Under the pieces are notes generated by a model. The model saw nothing but the letters and a program-made list of their open reading frames with translations. It did not search any database and had not been told where the DNA came from. Of a stretch of 10,503 nt of DNA, positions 7,770-10,503 are shown one piece after another. Both the position numbers and the translations under genes were made by a program. Source of the stretch: Russula earlei (Eukaryota > Basidiomycota > Agaricomycetes > Russulales > Russulaceae); assembly GCA_025769875.1 (NCBI GenBank), contig JAGFNK010001347.1, forward strand, positions 1-10,503, written 5' to 3'. Position 1 is the stretch's first letter. Every line of letters starts with the position of its first letter.

Positions 7770-7799
7770 GCGGCGGCTGAGACTGAGAAAGCTGAGGCT
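7770..7799 (+). repeat. Second copy of the GCGGCGGCTGAGACTGAGAA repeat
   Basis: It matches 7441-7470 with two to three differences, 329 bp downstream. On the minus strand both copies read as Ser/Ala/Val repeats (FSVSAAA). They may be an expanded low-complexity part of the Gag-like reading frame. Confidence 0.55.
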
Positions 7800-7859
7800 A
7801 AGGGCAGGGTGGAGACGGTGGCGGCTGGCGATGCTGGTGCTATGATGGACTGGGCTGAA

Positions 7860-8369
7860 CTGATGAGTACTAGGGCGAGGCGACTACGGAGACTGATGCG
7901 AAGTTGGCAGCTGGCACGACTGAGGCTACTGTGGCGATGGACAAGGCGACGGACAAGACTGAGGGTGACAAGACAACTGAGGGCACGGGAGCAGATGAGA
8001 CAAAGGCGGGGGTGGCAGACGAGGCTGCGAGGGCTGAAGTGGCGGGCAGCACTAAAACGTCTGTGGGTGAGGTCGAGATGGTGGTTGTGCATGGAGCTGA
8101 GACAGTGGCCATAGCAGGCGACACTGAGGGTGCAGGAGCTGGTTGGGCAAAGACGGGGACAGTGGCAATAGGCGATGTCATGGCTCAGGCTACGGCGGCA
8201 GGGACAATGAGGTGGCGACGATGGCAAATGTGGGCAATGCTGGGACGGTGAGGGCAGGTGGAGCCAAGGCGATGATGGCTGGGGACGATGGGCAAGGCAG
8301 GCGAGGTGGAGGCAATGGTGCACAATGTAGGACGGAGGCTGGAGCGGGCATGGGCGCAGGGTATGTGTA
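7860..8369 (-). pseudogene. Pro/Ala/Ser/Val-rich tail downstream of the Gag-like domain
   Basis: Downstream of the Gag-like domain one minus-strand frame continues Ala/Pro-rich (PAPMPAPASVLHC, PALTVPALPTFAIV) to a stop near 8190. Another frame then stays open to at least 7870 with similar composition (PVFAQPAPAPSVSPAMATVS). Low-complexity Pro/Ala linkers after a structured N-terminal domain are common in fungal retroelement Gag proteins. However, the plus strand is also open here with an Ala/Glu/Thr/Lys-rich product, so the coding strand is not certain. No CCHC zinc knuckle is visible. Confidence 0.4.
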
Positions 8370-8742
8370 GTTGTCTTCATCTTCATCTGCAGAGCAGAGT
8401 TGGTGTTCCCGCTGAATGTCACAGGGATGCTGAGAGAATATCTTGAATAGTGTGTCGAATACTTCTCGGAAATTGACAAAGTGCCTCTGCTGTTCGTTCA
8501 GGCGCCAGGGCCGAGACGTTGGGAGACCATCCAGCAGTCCTCTGGGTGGAGTCCAAGCCAGAATGACTCGTCGCAATCCTCGTAGCACAGGCGCATGCAT
8601 GGACAAGGGGACCACAGATTGCCCTGAAACTCCAGTAGTATTCGTCTACATCTTCCCGGTCACACATGCCGAGTCTTGACGAGGAGGCGATAAGGTCCTC
8701 CAGATCCCACTTGAGCTTGAGGTATTCTAACTGAGTCGGCAT
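8370..8742 (-). pseudogene. Gag-like protein of an LTR retroelement, frameshifted
   Basis: The ATG at 8742 opens MPTQLEYLKLKWDLEDLIAS and CDREDVDEYYWSFRAICGPLV. A frame shift near 8595 leads to CDESFWLGLHPED (FWLGLHPED at 8537-8563) and WMVSQRL. Another near 8510 leads to LAPERTAEALCQF, and a third near 8475 leads to FREVFDTLFKIFSQHP and an acidic end (ADEDEDN). The pattern of a D-x-x-x-YYxxF helix, FWxGLHPxD and a later xxVFD helix is one I associate with Gag-like proteins of basidiomycete retroelements. That match is from memory and is moderate. The gene starts about 160 bp inside the inner end of repeat C. It is not part of the outer chromovirus. Confidence 0.55.
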
Positions 8743-8899
8743 GCTGAAGGAGTGCGGCACGTGATAAAGACAGATGGCATGTTGACACAGGCAGTGTGAC
8801 TGGCGCAGCTGCAACTGTGGGTGTGGAGGGCCAAATGTGAGTTGGAAGGGAGCAGTGCGACTGATGCATCTGAGACAGAGGGTGGTGGGAATGAGGGCA

Positions 8900-9311
8900 A
8901 AGGATGGTCAGAATGGAGAGGTGAGAGGAGTGATGATGGCTGGTCGTCACTCCGATCACACTGAGAACAATGTTTGCACACCACAACACTTGAGTCAAAA
9001 ACACTATGGGCTGCCTCAAGACAGCCCATGGGTACAACATGAGGGAAAAATAATAGATATAGACCATGATTTTGAGTTGTAATTCATCTAATACACATGT
9101 GGAGGTGGCTTGAGTCCAGCTCCACCAATTCTCACTCAAATCTCATGAAAACAATGGGGCTGCCTAGCCCTCATTCAGGCAATTTAGGGACAATAAATTT
9201 CATATGAATTGAAGCTGTTTTGAGGGAGATATTTATCCCGCATGTTTGAGGGGGTTTCTGCACTGATTTGGGTGGAATTCAAGCTCCGCCAAGTGCGCTG
9301 AAATGGCAATA
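8900..9311 (-). repeat. Terminal repeat copy C (right end of the insertion, inverted)
   Basis: This is the reverse complement of B over about 412 bp and of A over about 320 bp. Read outward-in, it begins TATTGCCATTTCAGCGC beside the gypsy sequence CCTGAAT. B and C share bases absent from A, such as GGTGGAGCTGGACTC and the CAAGTGTTGTGGTGTG segment. They are therefore the natural terminal pair of the 3.4-kb unit 5945-9311. Confidence 0.88.
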
Positions 9312-9600
9312 ATTCAGGAATCAAGGGTAGTGGATATGCGTCTTTGACAGTTGCTGTATTCAGGGCTCTGTAGTCTTGCACTGGTCGTAGATTTCCCTCC
9401 TTTCTTTTCTACAAAAAAGAATGGGCTGGCAATAGCTGCTTTTGATGGTTGGATTGTGCCTCTTTTCAAATGTTCGTCTAAGTATTCTTTTAGGGCTTGT
9501 AGTTCCTTGGGAGTAAGTCGATAAATGCCAGAATCGCGTCGGGCGATCCCTGGTTTTAGATTGATTGCATGGCCCATGGTTGGTGAGCAGGAAGGCGTTG
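9312..9600 (-). pseudogene. Reverse transcriptase, N-terminal part (right of the insertion)
   Basis: The minus strand reads [47 protein letters not shown] and, after an extra base near 9399, [11 protein letters not shown] and [12 protein letters not shown]. These are the fingers and first palm motifs of a Ty3/gypsy reverse transcriptase. The frame runs directly into the nested insertion at ELL, and the next residues of the gene are found 6 kb away at 3329. Another frame change lies near 9570, where PW is followed by HAINL in a new frame. Confidence 0.9.
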
Positions 9601-9954
9601 AGAAGCTTGTTCATCGAAACCTTTCCCATTTCAAGAATTGGGTGGGGATAAGTTCGTCTAATGTCTTAGGGGGTGTTTCCGCATTGGCTAGCTTGGTAGC
9701 TGTGGTTGATTTGGCTCTTATGCTGATTGTTATTGGGCTAAATGCAATCGTGGATTTGTTCATCAACACATGGGTTCATGGTCCTTCAGTATCTGGGAAG
9801 ATTAGTGCAGCAATGTCTGTAAACTCAGGTTCTTCTTCTTCAGGGAAAGTAAGCACTTGTATTTGGTAATTCCGCGTTCCAGATGCAGATGCAATGGTTA
9901 TGCTTGGGTGTGTGGTAAGGCAAGTTCGGGGCAGTTCCTCAGTGTGATTGTATC
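9601..9954 (-). pseudogene. Linker between protease and reverse transcriptase
   Basis: Fragments such as KTLDELIPTQFLKW followed, one frame away, by FDEQASQRLPAHQPW match the usual segment just before gypsy reverse transcriptase (P-x-x-F-x-x-x-F-x-x-x-x-A-x-x-L-P-x-x-x-x-W). The segment nearer the protease has no recognisable motif. It is acidic (TFPEEEEPEFTD) and broken by stops. Confidence 0.7.
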
Positions 9955-10407
9955 ATTTTTGCCCAATCAATATCTGGGTTGTGGTGTCGTAGCCAATCTG
10001 TTCCTAAGATAATGTCATGATCTCCAATGTTAGTGACAAGGAATTCTGCTGTTCATCATGAGTGGCGCCTGTGTGCGCTTGAATGCGAAGTCTTTGGATG
10101 GTGCTAAAGCGTATTAGTCCATTGGCATTTTGTTTCCATCTACATTTTGTGCTGGCAAGGGTTTGATCATATTTCGAAGGTGCAGGTGGTGTCTTTGTGC
10201 AAATCGTTCATGGATTATCATTCCTTCTGCTCCACTGTTGAGCAGGGCTCTTGCACCGATTTCTTTGCCGCTTGTCTTCCCTACTAAGGTAACTTTCAAG
10301 GCAATGGAAGGGGAGCGAATATTCTTGGTAAAACTTTGGGATAATTGATTTCTCTTTGTATCGTACTGATTGTGGACCGGTCCTCCTCGGTGCAGAAGGG
10401 GGTCCAA
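9955..10407 (-). pseudogene. Retropepsin-type aspartic protease, active-site Asp reads Asn
   Basis: One open frame reads VTLVGK, ARALLNSGAEGMIIHERFA and PLPAQNVDG. After frame changes the strand continues AEFLVTNIGDHDIILGTDWL and HNPDIDW, with the conserved ILG turn at 10002-10013. This is the single-domain retropepsin fold that cuts Gag-Pol and works as a dimer, with one Asp per chain in a D-S/T-G motif. Here the codon at 10237-10239 reads Asn (LNSGA in place of LDSGA), a one-base G-to-A change on the coding strand that would abolish catalysis. Confidence 0.85.
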
Positions 10408-10503
10408 TTAAAAATCCATAGGAGCAGATCTTGGGCGGAGGATTGAGTCTGCAAGTGTCTCTCTCCAAGTCCGTTAGTGAAGCAACAGAACGGGTTCTTC
10501 TTG
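10408..10503 (-). pseudogene. Gag-Pol junction region of the chromovirus, incomplete
   Basis: The frame of the protease continues upstream across a TAA near 10412 into RPRSAPMDF and then stops again. No CCHC zinc knuckle or capsid motif can be recognised in these 96 bases. It is presumably the end of Gag or the start of Pol, cut off by the window edge. Confidence 0.4.

Larger units (their letters stand above)
3330..9311. mobile_element. 6-kb nested composite insertion inside the reverse transcriptase gene
   Basis: The gypsy reading frame stops at PLPLIPELL (right flank) and resumes at KLQGAQYFTKFDVR (left flank), with nothing of the gene missing. The two outer ends of the intervening DNA are inverted copies of the same repeat (A and C), so the insertion arrived as an inverted-repeat-bounded element. 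The left edge reads GGTCAAT then TATTGCTGTTTCAG; the right edge, reversed, reads CCTGAAT then TATTGCCATTTCAG. The exact edge is uncertain by about 4 bp because the target itself resembles TATTG. Any target duplication is at most 4 bp (CAAT), and TTA/TAA flanks are also possible. The interior holds a third repeat copy, a giant palindrome, an LTR and a Gag-like gene. Confidence 0.8.

Noticed and set aside
7757..8479. 240-codon minus-strand open frame, the longest in the window
   Set aside because: It is a His/Ser/Pro/Leu/Cys-rich frame offset from the Gag-like frames and looks like a by-product of skewed composition.
1..10503. CRISPR array, tRNA, rRNA or host protein gene
   Set aside because: No regular spacer-repeat pattern, no cloverleaf or rRNA sequence, and no intact non-transposon gene was seen on either strand.

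Overview
The window looks like transposon-rich chromosomal DNA of a filamentous fungus, most likely a mushroom-type basidiomycete. That assignment is an inference from the retroelement types, because there is no host gene, rRNA or tRNA to anchor it. Everything that can be recognised is mobile-element sequence, and all of its coding regions are broken.

The outer layer is one Ty3/gypsy-class chromovirus on the minus strand. It reads from the right edge to the left edge: retropepsin (about 10350-9955), a linker, and the N-terminal part of reverse transcriptase (about 9600-9312). A 6-kb interruption follows. The rest of reverse transcriptase (3329-2701), RNase H (2700-2111), integrase with HHCC zinc finger, DDE core and GPY/F module (2110-945), a chromodomain (933-767), a 3' open tail, a polypurine tract and an LTR (457 to the left edge) then follow. 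Gag and the other LTR would lie beyond base 10503. The frame changes many times, the protease active-site Asp reads Asn, and the chromodomain holds a stop, so the copy is dead.

The inner layer (3330-9311) sits inside the reverse transcriptase gene, between the PLPLIPELL segment and the FTKFDVR segment. Its two outer ends are inverted copies (A at the left, C at the right) of one repeat of about 320-410 bp. A third copy (B, 5945-6359) lies in the middle in the same orientation as A. B and C match over a longer stretch than A does, so B-to-C reads as a 3.4-kb unit with long terminal inverted repeats. Inside that unit, on the minus strand, is a frameshifted Gag-like gene (about 8742-8370) with a Pro/Ala/Ser-rich tail, followed by a strongly G-rich, low-complexity stretch (6480-8360) in which no gene can be supported.

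Between A and B lie an unassigned stretch with LTR-like motifs (3652-3920), a very long imperfect palindrome (arms 3921-4470 and 4796-5333 around a 325-bp centre), and a probable solo or truncated LTR on the minus strand (5347 to about 5944) with a TATA box, an AATAAA signal and a perfect hairpin.

The most interesting points are the A/B/C arrangement, the presence of a Gag-like gene inside long inverted repeats, the 1.4-kb palindrome, and a 31-bp tandem array of CRE-like octamers in the chromovirus LTR.
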